From an uncultured Christensenella sp. (GTDB lineage Bacteria; Bacillota; Clostridia; Christensenellales; Borkfalkiaceae), in NCBI GenBank assembly GCA_910577555.1, contig CAJTLF010000010.1, positions 1 through 64,000 of the forward strand: a stretch of 64,000 bases of DNA. Reading direction: 5' to 3'. Of this stretch, positions 7,335-15,857 are shown piece after piece (within the stretch, counting starts at the first letter, position 1; each line of letters starts with the position of its first letter). Position numbers and translations under genes: made by a program. The notes under the pieces are model-generated. The model saw only the letters and a program-made list of their open reading frames with translations. It had not been told where the DNA came from and did not search any database.

Positions 7335-8762
7335 ATGGAAAATAAAAGAGTTTTAATAACCGATACCATTTTGCGTGATGCGCATCAGTCGCATGCGGCT
7401 ACGAGAATGAAGTTCGAAGAAATGGAGCCTGTACTTGCACTGTTGGACGAAGTTGGTTACTATTCTTTGGAAGCATGGGGTGGGGCAACTTTCGACAGCT
7501 GTCTCAGATTTTTGAACGAAGACCCTTGGGATAGGTTGAGAAATTTAAAAAAATATTTAAAAAAGACGCCTATTCAGATGCTTTTGCGCGGACAGAATTT
7601 GCTCGGTTATCGTCATTATGCCGACGATGTGGTTGAAAAGTTTATTGCAAAATCTGTTGAGAACGGAATTGGGGTTATCAGACTTTTCGACGCTTTGAAT
7701 GACCCGCGAAATCTGGAAGCAAGCGTAAAAGCAATAAAGAAGTATGGCGACGGCGGTAAATGCGTTTGCGAATGTGCCATTTCGTATACTACAAGTCCCG
7801 TTCATACTACCGAATATTTCGTTAAACTTGCAAAGCAGTTTGAAGATATGGGCGCAGACAATATCTGTATAAAGGATATGGCAAACTTGCTGTTGCCTTT
7901 TACCGCTTACGAATTAGTAAAAGAACTTAAAAAAGAATTGCGTCCCGAAACGAAAGTGCATCTCCACACTCACAATACTACGGGTACGGGAGATATGATT
8001 TACTTAATGGCTATTCAGGCGGGTGTTGATATCGTTGACTGCGCGCTTTCGCCGCTCGGTAACGGTACTTCAAATCCTGCTACGGAGCCGCTCGTTGCAA
8101 CTCTTAAAGGAACGCAATACGATACGGGAATTGATATAGAAAGTTTACTTCCCGCCGTTACACATTTCAATAAAGTTGCAGAAAGGCTTGAAAAGGACGG
8201 TTTTCTTAATCCGAAAGTCAGAAGGGTTGATATAAATACGCTTTTATATCAAGTTCCCGGCGGTATGCTTTCGAATTTGATGAATCAGTTAAAACAAGCA
8301 GGTAAAGAAGAAAAGCTTTTGGAATGTCTCGCCGAAGTGCCTGTTGTTCGTAAAGACAGCGGTTATCCGCCGCTTGTAACTCCTTCAAGCCAAATTGTCG
8401 GAACACAAGCTGTATGGAACGTGCTTTTAGGCAGATATAAAACGCTTACCGCGCAGTTTAAAGATATGATGCTTGGAAAATACGGTGCGGTGTTGGGTGA
8501 AAAAAATCCCGAAGTTTTAAAGGCTTGTCAAAAAGACGGTGAAAAAGTAATCGATTGTCGTCCAGCGGACCTTATTGAAAATGAATTTGAAGCTTTAACA
8601 GATAAAGTCAAATCTGACGGTTTTTACACTCAGGAAGAAGACGTGCTTTCTTATGCGTTGTTTCCCGAAGTTGCAACGAATTACTTTAAATGGAGAAAAG
8701 CTAAAAACACTGGTGTTGACTCTGATTTAGCAAACAATCCGAATAAAGTTTATCCCGTATAA
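7335..8762 (+). CDS. OadA-like pyruvate/oxaloacetate carboxyltransferase (5S-like, no biotin domain)
   Basis: This 475-residue protein has the HMGL-like TIM barrel of OadA, the pyruvate carboxylase CT domain and transcarboxylase 5S. Motifs are DTILRDAHQSHAATRM at the N-terminus, WGGATFD (48-54), the carboxylated lysine region NICIKDMANLL (K180) and the metal-binding HxH in HLHTHNTTG (H211, H213). The C-terminal conserved carboxylase region ends at 475 without a biotinyl domain, which is supplied by the separate carrier gene. It would exchange a carboxyl group between oxaloacetate/pyruvate and biotin. Having it beside an acyl-CoA carboxyltransferase mimics the propionibacterial transcarboxylase subunit set. 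Confidence 0.92.
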   Translation: MENKRVLITDTILRDAHQSHAATRMKFEEMEPVLALLDEVGYYSLEAWGGATFDSCLRFLNEDPWDRLRNLKKYLKKTPIQMLLRGQNLLGYRHYADDVVEKFIAKSVENGIGVIRLFDALNDPRNLEASVKAIKKYGDGGKCVCECAISYTTSPVHTTEYFVKLAKQFEDMGADNICIKDMANLLLPFTAYELVKELKKELRPETKVHLHTHNTTGTGDMIYLMAIQAGVDIVDCALSPLGNGTSNPATEPLVATLKGTQYDTGIDIESLLPAVTHFNKVAERLEKDGFLNPKVRRVDINTLLYQVPGGMLSNLMNQLKQAGKEEKLLECLAEVPVVRKDSGYPPLVTPSSQIVGTQAVWNVLLGRYKTLTAQFKDMMLGKYGAVLGEKNPEVLKACQKDGEKVIDCRPADLIENEFEALTDKVKSDGFYTQEEDVLSYALFPEVATNYFKWRKAKNTGVDSDLANNPNKVYPV

Positions 8763-8768
8763 AAAATT

Positions 8769-8796
8769 AAGGCGCAGGCATTCGCCCGCGCCTTTT
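8769..8796 (+). terminator. Terminator of the sodium-pump operon
   Basis: AAGGCGC (8769-8775) pairs with GCGCCTT (8788-8794), followed by TTATTT. It lies 7 nt after the oadA-like stop and directly upstream of the ribosome site of the next gene. Confidence 0.65.
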
Positions 8797-8811
8797 ATTT
8801 AAAGGAAAAAT

Positions 8812-10038
8812 ATGAAGAAAGTTGCGATAATAGGTGCGGGAGCCGCCGGATTAGTTGCGGCATACCGTGCGGCTGAATGCGGTAATGCGGTGACCGTTTT
8901 TGAAAAAAATGAAAAGAGCGGAAAAAAAATTTATATAACGGGTAAGGGGCGTTGTAACGTTACTCACGATTGCGCGCCCGACGAGTTTCTACAAAACGTA
9001 GTTAATAACGCAAGGTTTCTAACGCGTTCCGTTTACTCATTTTCGCCTGATGACTGCGTTGAGTTTTTTAAAAACGGTGGCGTTGAATTAAAACTGGAAC
9101 GCGGCGGGCGATATTTTCCTGTAACAGACAAGGCGAGCGATATAACTAAATGTCTTGAAAAATACTGCAAAAATGCTGGTGTTGCGTTTAAATTTAACGA
9201 AGAAGTTAAAGAAATAAGCATTTTACATAGTACTATGTCTGGCATAATTACAAATAAAAACGAATACGCGTTTGATTGTGTGATAGTTTGTACGGGCGGG
9301 TTGAGTTATCCTTCTACGGGTTCAACAGGCGACGGCTATAAATTTGCGCAAAGTGCTGGACATACCGTAGTTCCGTTAAAGCAAGGGCTTTGCGGGTTGA
9401 ATTTGAAGGGTGATTTTTATAAAAGTTTACAGGGATTAACTTTGAAAAACGTTAATCTTACGGTTAAAAACGGAGAAAAGACTGTAAAGAGTTTTTTCGG
9501 TGAAATGCTCTTTACGCATTTCGGTATTTCTGGTCCGATTGTTTTATCTGCGTCAAGCCTTATAAACAGGTTTGATTTACGCAACGTTAAACTTTGTCTT
9601 GATTTAAAGCCTGCATTAGATAAAAGTGCGCTTGATAAACGAATGTTAAGGGATTTTGATAGTTTTAAAAATAAATCTATTTCCAATTGTTTAAAAGAGT
9701 TGTTGCCGCTGGCAATAATACCCGAAGTTTTGAAAAGATGCGATATTTTTTCTGATTTAAAAGTCAATTCGGTAACGAAAGCGCAAAGATTAAGTTTATT
9801 GACAACTATTAAAAATTTTGATATGCTTGTATCGTCGCTCCGTGATTTTTCCGAGTCCATTATAACGGCGGGCGGAGTTGACGTAAAAGAAATTAATCCC
9901 AAGACGATGGAAAGTAAGTTGGTTAAGGGGCTGTTTTTTTGCGGCGAAGTACTTGATGTGGACGCTTTTACGGGTGGATATAATCTGCAAATAGCGTTTT
10001 CTACGGGATGGGCGGCAGGAAACGGAACGGGAGAATAG
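8812..10038 (+). CDS. BaiN/RdsA-family FAD-dependent oxidoreductase (HI0933-like)
   Basis: This 408-residue flavoprotein has an N-terminal FAD-binding GAGAAGLVAAYRA (7-19) and the family signature EKNEKSGKKIYITGKGRCNVTH (about 36-57). A second FAD segment, VIVCTGGLSYPSTGSTGDGY, and a C-terminal GLFFCGEVLDVDAFTGGYNLQ-type motif complete the family pattern. Members are often annotated aminoacetone oxidase or bile-acid BaiN, but the physiological substrate is uncertain, so no symbol is given. It begins a run of four almost contiguous genes ending with ispH-S1. Confidence 0.9.
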   Translation: MKKVAIIGAGAAGLVAAYRAAECGNAVTVFEKNEKSGKKIYITGKGRCNVTHDCAPDEFLQNVVNNARFLTRSVYSFSPDDCVEFFKNGGVELKLERGGRYFPVTDKASDITKCLEKYCKNAGVAFKFNEEVKEISILHSTMSGIITNKNEYAFDCVIVCTGGLSYPSTGSTGDGYKFAQSAGHTVVPLKQGLCGLNLKGDFYKSLQGLTLKNVNLTVKNGEKTVKSFFGEMLFTHFGISGPIVLSASSLINRFDLRNVKLCLDLKPALDKSALDKRMLRDFDSFKNKSISNCLKELLPLAIIPEVLKRCDIFSDLKVNSVTKAQRLSLLTTIKNFDMLVSSLRDFSESIITAGGVDVKEINPKTMESKLVKGLFFCGEVLDVDAFTGGYNLQIAFSTGWAAGNGTGE

Positions 10039-10041
10039 TTT

Positions 10042-11049
10042 ATGGTAGCAATACGCGGGGCAACGACCGTTGAAAAAGATACTCCGAACGAAATAAAGTC
10101 GGCTGTTGGCGAACTAATTGCTCAAATTTTAAGTAGAAACAATATTTCCGCCGAAAAAATTATTTGCGTTACTTTTTCAAGCACGAATGATTTGCGCTCT
10201 TATTACCCGGCTAAAGCGGCGAGAGAATGGGGACTTTTTACGGTTCCGCTTTTTTCCGCTCTTGAACCGGATATTAAAGGGGCGTTAGGTAAATGTATAA
10301 GGGTTTTGATGCTCGTTGAAAGCAACGTGAAGCCCATTCCCGTATATTTGCGCGGAGCAAGTGCTTTACGCAAGGATTTATCCGCCGTGTACAACGTTGC
10401 GATAGACGGTCCTGCCGGTAGCGGTAAAAGTACCGTCGCTAAAAAAGTTGCTGAAAAATTCGGCATAATCTGTCTTGATACGGGTGCAATGTACCGCGCA
10501 TGCGCACTTAAATGTTTAACCGAAGGCGTATCGGTAAGCGACGAAAATGCCGTTAATCTCGTATTGCGTGATACCGTGGTAACGGTAAAAAACGGCAACG
10601 GGGCGCAGTTAACGTATTTGGACGGTGTGAACGTAACCGATAAAATAAGGACGAACGAAATATCTATGGCGGCGTCTACAGTATCCGCTCACGCTTTAGT
10701 AAGGTCGAAAATGGTTGATTTACAGCGCGAAATAGCAAGTAAAACTTCGTGCGTGCTTGACGGGCGCGATATCGGTACTAACGTTTTGCCTTGTGCCGAT
10801 TTCAAATTTTATCTTACCGCACGACCCGAGGTGCGGGCAAGACGCCGCGCCGACGAAAACGCTATAAAGGGAATAAACAGTGATTACGATAAAATATTAA
10901 AGGAAATAATCTTGCGCGACAGCCAGGACGAAAACCGCTCGATTGCTCCTTTAAAAATTGCTGCGGACGCCGTAGTAATTGATACTTCAGATATGTCCAT
11001 TGACGAAGTCGTTTCGGCGGTCGTTTGCAAAATTCAGGAAAAAATATAA
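10042..11049 (+). CDS. Fused chorismate mutase (AroH class) and cytidylate kinase
   Basis: This 335-residue protein joins two enzymes in one frame. Residues 1-115 match the AroH-type (trimeric Bacillus class) chorismate mutase, which converts chorismate to prephenate. The active-site residues are in place: R5 (IRGATTVE), E75, R87 (KCIRVLM), Y102 (VYL) and R110. Residues 117-335 are cytidylate kinase, which phosphorylates CMP/dCMP, with P-loop GPAGSGKS (123-130), DTGAMYR and the LDGRDIG segment. The linker is only a few residues. Both halves look complete, so both activities are expected. The neighbours plsC and ispH-S1 are typical cmk neighbours in Clostridia; the aroH half is the unusual part. 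Confidence 0.92.
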   Translation: MVAIRGATTVEKDTPNEIKSAVGELIAQILSRNNISAEKIICVTFSSTNDLRSYYPAKAAREWGLFTVPLFSALEPDIKGALGKCIRVLMLVESNVKPIPVYLRGASALRKDLSAVYNVAIDGPAGSGKSTVAKKVAEKFGIICLDTGAMYRACALKCLTEGVSVSDENAVNLVLRDTVVTVKNGNGAQLTYLDGVNVTDKIRTNEISMAASTVSAHALVRSKMVDLQREIASKTSCVLDGRDIGTNVLPCADFKFYLTARPEVRARRRADENAIKGINSDYDKILKEIILRDSQDENRSIAPLKIAADAVVIDTSDMSIDEVVSAVVCKIQEKI

Positions 11050-11703
11050 ATGAAAAAAGAAAAGCGTAAATTAACTAAATTCGAGAAGTGGTTCAGGTTT
11101 ATGCGCAGGGTGCATAGGTTTATCGTACAGCCTGTGTTTCCGTATAAAAAATACGGGCATAAGCAAAGATATAATGACCGTTCGTATATAATGGTATGTA
11201 ACCACAAGAGTATAATGGACGTTGTTCTGCCTGTTATGGCAACTGATAAACCCGTGCATTTTATGGCTAAAAAAGAGCTGTTCCAAAAGGGTTTAGGAAA
11301 ATGGTTTACGAGAAAATGCGAGTGTATTCCCGTTTCCCGCGACGGTACGGACGTAAGGGCAATTATGCAGGGAATGAAATATCTTAAAGAGGGCGGGGTC
11401 GTTGCGATTTTTCCAGAAGGTACGAGAAATAAGACGGATGAACGGTTTTTACCTTTTAAAAGCGGTGCAGCCGCTCTTGCAATAAAGACTAAAACACCTA
11501 TTATACCTATAGTTCAGACAAAAAAAATCAAGGCTTTCAGGTGCGCGAAGGTGTTTTTCGGCGAGCCGATTGAATTTACGGAATTTTACGATAAGAAACT
11601 TACGCAGGAAGATATAGAAAAAGCCGACGCCTTGCTTTTAGATAAGATGAACGAGCTGTACGACCAACTTGACGCCATAATAAAAGAGAAGAAAAAGGGA
11701 TAA
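11050..11703 (+). CDS. plsC: 1-acyl-sn-glycerol-3-phosphate acyltransferase (PlsC family)
   Basis: This 217-residue acyltransferase transfers an acyl chain to lysophosphatidic acid in phospholipid synthesis. The HX4D catalytic motif is NHKSIMD (H52, D57) and the substrate-binding FPEGTRN motif lies near residue 120, followed by FKSGAAALA. It has a basic N-terminus and little hydrophobicity, so it probably binds the membrane peripherally. Its ATG follows the upstream stop directly, and 11704 follows its own stop, so the operon is tightly coupled. Confidence 0.9.
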   Translation: MKKEKRKLTKFEKWFRFMRRVHRFIVQPVFPYKKYGHKQRYNDRSYIMVCNHKSIMDVVLPVMATDKPVHFMAKKELFQKGLGKWFTRKCECIPVSRDGTDVRAIMQGMKYLKEGGVVAIFPEGTRNKTDERFLPFKSGAAALAIKTKTPIIPIVQTKKIKAFRCAKVFFGEPIEFTEFYDKKLTQEDIEKADALLLDKMNELYDQLDAIIKEKKKG

Positions 11704-13794
11704 ATGGAAGTTATAATTGCCGAACACAGCGGATTTTGTACGGGGGTGCGTAAAGCGGTTAATACCGCAATGAATCTCGAAGGAAAAAACGCGTGCATTT
11801 TAGGCGAAATAATTCATAACGCCACCGTGGTAAAAGCCTTGAAGGACAAGGGGCTTGTTACTGTTGAAAGTCTTGAAGAAGTGCCGGACGGCGGAACCGT
11901 CGTTTTTCGCTCTCACGGCGTTCCTGAAAATTATTACGGTATTTGCCGCGAGCGCAATATCAGCGTGGTGGACTGTACTTGCAGTTTTGTACGCCGTACC
12001 CAGAAAATAGTTAAAAGCCAGTGTGCGCTCGGTAAGGAAATAATAATCGTCGGCGAACACGCGCATCCTGAAGTTATAGGCTTGCTCGGTTGGTGCGGCG
12101 GGAATGCGAGGGTGATTGACAATCCCGACGGCGATTTTTCGGAATTTGTCCAAAAAGACCTGTGTATCGTATGTCAAACGACTTTTTCGGCGCAAAAATT
12201 TGAAAAAATTATTAAAAATATTAAAAAAGTTTGTGAAAAAACAGTTGCTGTTTTCAAGACTATTTGTTATACTACTATAGAGCGGCAGATTGAAGTTGAA
12301 AGACTTGCCGCGCGTTGCGATGCAATAATCGTCGTGGGCGGTTTGAACAGCAGTAATACGAACAAACTTTACGAAATAGCGCAACGAAATTGCAAAAATG
12401 TTTTCAGGCTTTCCGATGCGGAAAGTTTAGATATTAACAAAATTAAAAATTTTAAGAGTATAGGTATTGTTTCAGGGGCATCGACTCCCGACGAACAAAC
12501 CCGGGAGGTTCTTTTTAAGATGGCAGAAAACACAGAAGTTAAGGCATCCAACCTTATGGAAGAGGTGGTTGCTAAAATCGACAACGAGTCGAAGTTCAGG
12601 AAAGGTCAAACCGTCAAAGCCACGATTTCGCAGGCTACCGACGAAGGTTTGCAAATTCTTTTACCTTTCTCGAAAGCCGAAGTTCCTTTAAGCAAGGACG
12701 AGCTTGACTGCGAAAATTACAGCGCGGCAGACTACGTGGAAAAACTCGGCGAAACTATCGAATTGCTCGTCGTTGGGCTGAATCCCCTTAGATTATCCCA
12801 AAAGATGATTAAGGTGTTGCAGCAAGAAGAGTCTTTGACCGCAGAAATAGAAGGCGGCAAAGAGTTTTCGGTAGTTTGCACCGGCTCAAATAAGGGTGGG
12901 CTTACTGCTCAGTTCGGTACTTACTCGGTTTTCGTTCCAGCAAAAGAAATCCGCCCCGGTTTCGTTAAAGATTTGACCAAATACGAAGGCAAGACTTTGA
13001 GATTGCGTTCGCTTGAAATTAAGAGAAACGGTTCCAAAAAGGAAATTATCGCGTCCCAGCGCGTTATTTTACAGGAAGAACGCGACGCCAAAGATGCGGC
13101 AAGAGCTGAAAAAGAAGGCGAATTCTTTGCAAGCATCAACGTAGGCGACGTGGTTATGGGTAAGGTTGAGCGCGCAACCAATTTCGGTGCGTTTGTCTCC
13201 GTAAACGGTTTCGACTGCCTTGCGCATATTTCCGATTTGTCCTGGACGGGCGTTGCGGCGGTTACCGACGTGCTTGAAATAGGAAAAACTTATGAGTTTC
13301 TTATTCTTAAAATAGACGCTGAAAACAAGAAAGTTTCTATAGGTTATAAACAGCTTCAGCCCCAGCCTTGGGATTTAGCTGAAGAAAAATATCACGTTGA
13401 CGACGTTATCCACGGCAAAGTAGTAAGAATCGTTCCTTTCGGCGCATTCATTGAAGTGGAAAAAGGAATCGACGGTTTGGTTCACGTTTCTCAGATTACT
13501 CACGAGAGAATTGAAACTCCCGCAACCGTTCTTAACGTCGGCGATGAAGTTGACGCTAAAATAATTGCAATCGACGTTGATGCGAGAAAGATGAACCTTT
13601 CCATTAAGGCTCTTCTTCCCGAAGGTGAAAAAAGAAAGCACGGCGAAGAAGAAGGCGAAGAGTCAGCTCCTAAAAAGGGTCGCGCTCCCAGAAGAGCGGT
13701 TGCTAACGACGACGAGCTTTCTACCTGGAGTGAAGGCAGCATAGGCGGAACTTCTATTGCCGATTTGCTTGCAGACGCAAAAAAGAATAAATAA
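11704..13794 (+). CDS. ispH: Fused HMBPP reductase (IspH) and ribosomal protein S1-like domains
   Basis: This 696-residue protein joins IspH (about 1-282), the last enzyme of the MEP isoprenoid pathway, to four S1 RNA-binding repeats (about 298-370, 385-455, 478-548, 565-635) and a charged tail. IspH iron-sulfur cysteines are C12, C93 and C188. HMBPP-binding residues include H38 (IIHN), H71 (SHG), H121 (HPEV) and the GGLNSSNT loop. S1 repeats 3 and 4 are the most canonical, with TNFGAFVSV and VPFGAFIEV. This fusion is known in Clostridia and is annotated as bifunctional IspH/S1. The start has no intergenic gap from plsC. Confidence 0.93.
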   Translation: MEVIIAEHSGFCTGVRKAVNTAMNLEGKNACILGEIIHNATVVKALKDKGLVTVESLEEVPDGGTVVFRSHGVPENYYGICRERNISVVDCTCSFVRRTQKIVKSQCALGKEIIIVGEHAHPEVIGLLGWCGGNARVIDNPDGDFSEFVQKDLCIVCQTTFSAQKFEKIIKNIKKVCEKTVAVFKTICYTTIERQIEVERLAARCDAIIVVGGLNSSNTNKLYEIAQRNCKNVFRLSDAESLDINKIKNFKSIGIVSGASTPDEQTREVLFKMAENTEVKASNLMEEVVAKIDNESKFRKGQTVKATISQATDEGLQILLPFSKAEVPLSKDELDCENYSAADYVEKLGETIELLVVGLNPLRLSQKMIKVLQQEESLTAEIEGGKEFSVVCTGSNKGGLTAQFGTYSVFVPAKEIRPGFVKDLTKYEGKTLRLRSLEIKRNGSKKEIIASQRVILQEERDAKDAARAEKEGEFFASINVGDVVMGKVERATNFGAFVSVNGFDCLAHISDLSWTGVAAVTDVLEIGKTYEFLILKIDAENKKVSIGYKQLQPQPWDLAEEKYHVDDVIHGKVVRIVPFGAFIEVEKGIDGLVHVSQITHERIETPATVLNVGDEVDAKIIAIDVDARKMNLSIKALLPEGEKRKHGEEEGEESAPKKGRAPRRAVANDDELSTWSEGSIGGTSIADLLADAKKNK

Positions 13795-13810
13795 TATAAA
13801 TTGTAATACA

Positions 13811-13839
13811 AACTCCGCTTTAACGGCGGAGTTTTTTTT
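13811..13839 (+). terminator. Terminator after ispH-S1
   Basis: ACTCCGC (13812-13818) pairs with GCGGAGT (13826-13832), and eight T residues follow. It is a strong intrinsic terminator ending the BaiN-to-ispH operon. Confidence 0.88.
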
Positions 13840-13903
13840 GTTTAACGGCGAAGTTAAGGGGTTATAAAATAATTGTAAAAATTTCGTAACTTTAAGGTGA
13901 TTT

Positions 13904-15736
13904 ATGAAAAGAGAAGGAAATATTAAAATTTCAAGCGAAAATATGATGCCCATTATTAAAAAATGGCTGTATTCAGATAAGGACATTTTTTTAAGGGAAA
14001 TAGTAGCCAACGGCGTTGACGCAATTACCAAGTTCAAAAAGCTTGTGGGAATGGGCGAAGCGACTGAAACGGGCGAAGAGTATTGTATAAAAATTTCCGT
14101 GGACAAAAAAGCCAAAACTCTTACCGTGGAAGATAACGGTTTGGGTATGACTGAAGACGAAGTGGAAAGCTATATAACCCAGATAGCTTTTTCGGGCGCG
14201 TCAGATTTTATTCAAAAGTATGAAAAAGCGGGCGGCGACGGTATAATCGGACATTTCGGTCTCGGTTTTTATTCCGTGTATATGGTTTCGGATAACGTGG
14301 AGATTTTTACTAAATCTTACAAAGATGCTCCCGCAGTTCACTGGGAAAGCGACGGTAATGCAGTTTACAGCATAGAAGAATGCGACAAATCCGACCGCGG
14401 TACGAAAATCGTGCTTCATATTTCAGCGGATGAAAAGGAATTTCTTGACGAAAGCAACGTAAAAAATCTCGTAAGAAAGTATTGTTCTTTCATGCCGTAC
14501 AACGTTTACGTATCTTACAAGGGCGACGGCAAGGACGAACCGCTCAACTCCACTTTGCCGTTGTATGCAAAATTGCCCAAAGACTGCACCGAAGAAGAGT
14601 ATAAAAAGTTTTACACCGATACTTTTATGGACTTTAACGAGCCTATGTTCTGGGTGCATCTGAATATGGATTATCCTTTTAAATTAAAGGGTATTCTGTA
14701 TTTCCCCAAGATAAAAAATAAGGTTGAATTAGAGCGCGGTAAAGTTAAACTTTATTGTAATCAGGTATTTATTGCCGACAATATCAAGGAAGTTATACCC
14801 GAATTTTTGATGTTGCTTAACGGTGTTATCGATTGCCCTGATATTCCGCTCAACGTTTCGCGTAGTTTTTTGCAAAACGACAGGCAAGTGCAGAAAATCA
14901 GCAAGCATATAACCAAAAAAGTTGCGGACAAGCTCGTTTCGCTCTATAAAAACGACAGGGAAAAGTTTGAGAACAGTTGGGGCGATATTGCTAATTTTAT
15001 TAAATTCGGTTGCATTAAGGATAACGATTTTTACGAAAAAGTAAAAGATATAATAATTTATAAAGATATTAACGGAAGATTCATTGGGTTTAACGACATT
15101 TTGCCCGCAGAAAATACGGAAGTTGCTGAAAATAAAGATAACGCCGAACAAACCGAAAATAAAAAACCGACTACGATTTATTACGTATCGGACGAAGAAC
15201 AGCAGGCGCAGTATATAAAACTTTTCAAAGACGAAGGCTTGAACGCAATTTGTTGCGATAATTTTATCGACCCGCATTTTTTAAGCTTTATCGAGTATAA
15301 AGCTCCCGATAAACTAAAATTTATGCGTATCGATGCCGATTTGGACGGGGCTTTGAAAACGGGCGACGGCAGTGAAGACAGCGTTATTGCCGAAATTTTC
15401 AAAGCGGCAATTGCCGACGAGAAAACTACCGTAAAGTCCGAGACTTTAAAGAATACCGAAGTACCTGCAATTATTACAACTGACGAGTATATGCGCAGAT
15501 ACAGCGAAATGGGCAGGATGTACGGCATGAGCGACGGTGAACTGTTAAAAACGGTCGTTATCAATACGGCGAACCCTATCGTTGCGAAAATAAAAGAGCT
15601 TTCCGAAGAAAAACAGAAATTCGTTGCAAGGTATATTTATCTTCTTGCACTTAGTTCGTTTAAAAAACTGTCTAAAGAAGAATCAGACGAATTACAGCGT
15701 TGCAGTTTAAATTTACTTTTCGAATACGCAAAATAA
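13904..15736 (+). CDS. htpG: Molecular chaperone HtpG (Hsp90)
   Basis: This 610-residue protein has the three Hsp90 domains: an N-terminal GHKL ATPase (1-220), a middle domain and a C-terminal dimerisation domain. N-terminal motifs include LYSDKDIFLREIVANGVDA (catalytic E in FLREI), EDNGLGMT and GHFGLGFYSVYMV. NVSRSFLQNDRQVQ marks the middle domain, and its arginine and glutamine are the Hsp90 ATP-contact residues. The usual NASDA motif reads NGVDA. It lies alone between two terminators and is preceded by AAGGTG. Confidence 0.95.
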   Translation: MKREGNIKISSENMMPIIKKWLYSDKDIFLREIVANGVDAITKFKKLVGMGEATETGEEYCIKISVDKKAKTLTVEDNGLGMTEDEVESYITQIAFSGASDFIQKYEKAGGDGIIGHFGLGFYSVYMVSDNVEIFTKSYKDAPAVHWESDGNAVYSIEECDKSDRGTKIVLHISADEKEFLDESNVKNLVRKYCSFMPYNVYVSYKGDGKDEPLNSTLPLYAKLPKDCTEEEYKKFYTDTFMDFNEPMFWVHLNMDYPFKLKGILYFPKIKNKVELERGKVKLYCNQVFIADNIKEVIPEFLMLLNGVIDCPDIPLNVSRSFLQNDRQVQKISKHITKKVADKLVSLYKNDREKFENSWGDIANFIKFGCIKDNDFYEKVKDIIIYKDINGRFIGFNDILPAENTEVAENKDNAEQTENKKPTTIYYVSDEEQQAQYIKLFKDEGLNAICCDNFIDPHFLSFIEYKAPDKLKFMRIDADLDGALKTGDGSEDSVIAEIFKAAIADEKTTVKSETLKNTEVPAIITTDEYMRRYSEMGRMYGMSDGELLKTVVINTANPIVAKIKELSEEKQKFVARYIYLLALSSFKKLSKEESDELQRCSLNLLFEYAK

Positions 15737-15745
15737 ACGTTTTGA

Positions 15746-15777
15746 GCCGTCCGCTTTAATAACGGGCGGTTTAATTT
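15746..15777 (+). terminator. Terminator after htpG
   Basis: CCGTCCG (15747-15753) pairs with CGGGCGG (15763-15769), followed by TTTAATTT. The T tract is broken, so strength is uncertain. Confidence 0.55.
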
Positions 15778-15819
15778 GGATAATTTTACTAAAATTTTAC
15801 TATTTTTTTAAAATGTGTA

Positions 15820-15848
15820 TTGAAAAAACTATTATAATATGGTAAAAT
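15820..15848 (+). promoter_or_regulatory. Promoter region of the glycogen operon
   Basis: TTGAAA (15820-15825) and TAAAAT (15843-15848) are 17 nt apart but place the start only a few bases before the glgB ATG. A TATAAT at 15833-15838 could be the true -10 and would leave room for the TTAAGG ribosome site. The segment is very AT-rich. Confidence 0.45.
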
Positions 15849-15857
15849 AATTAAGGT

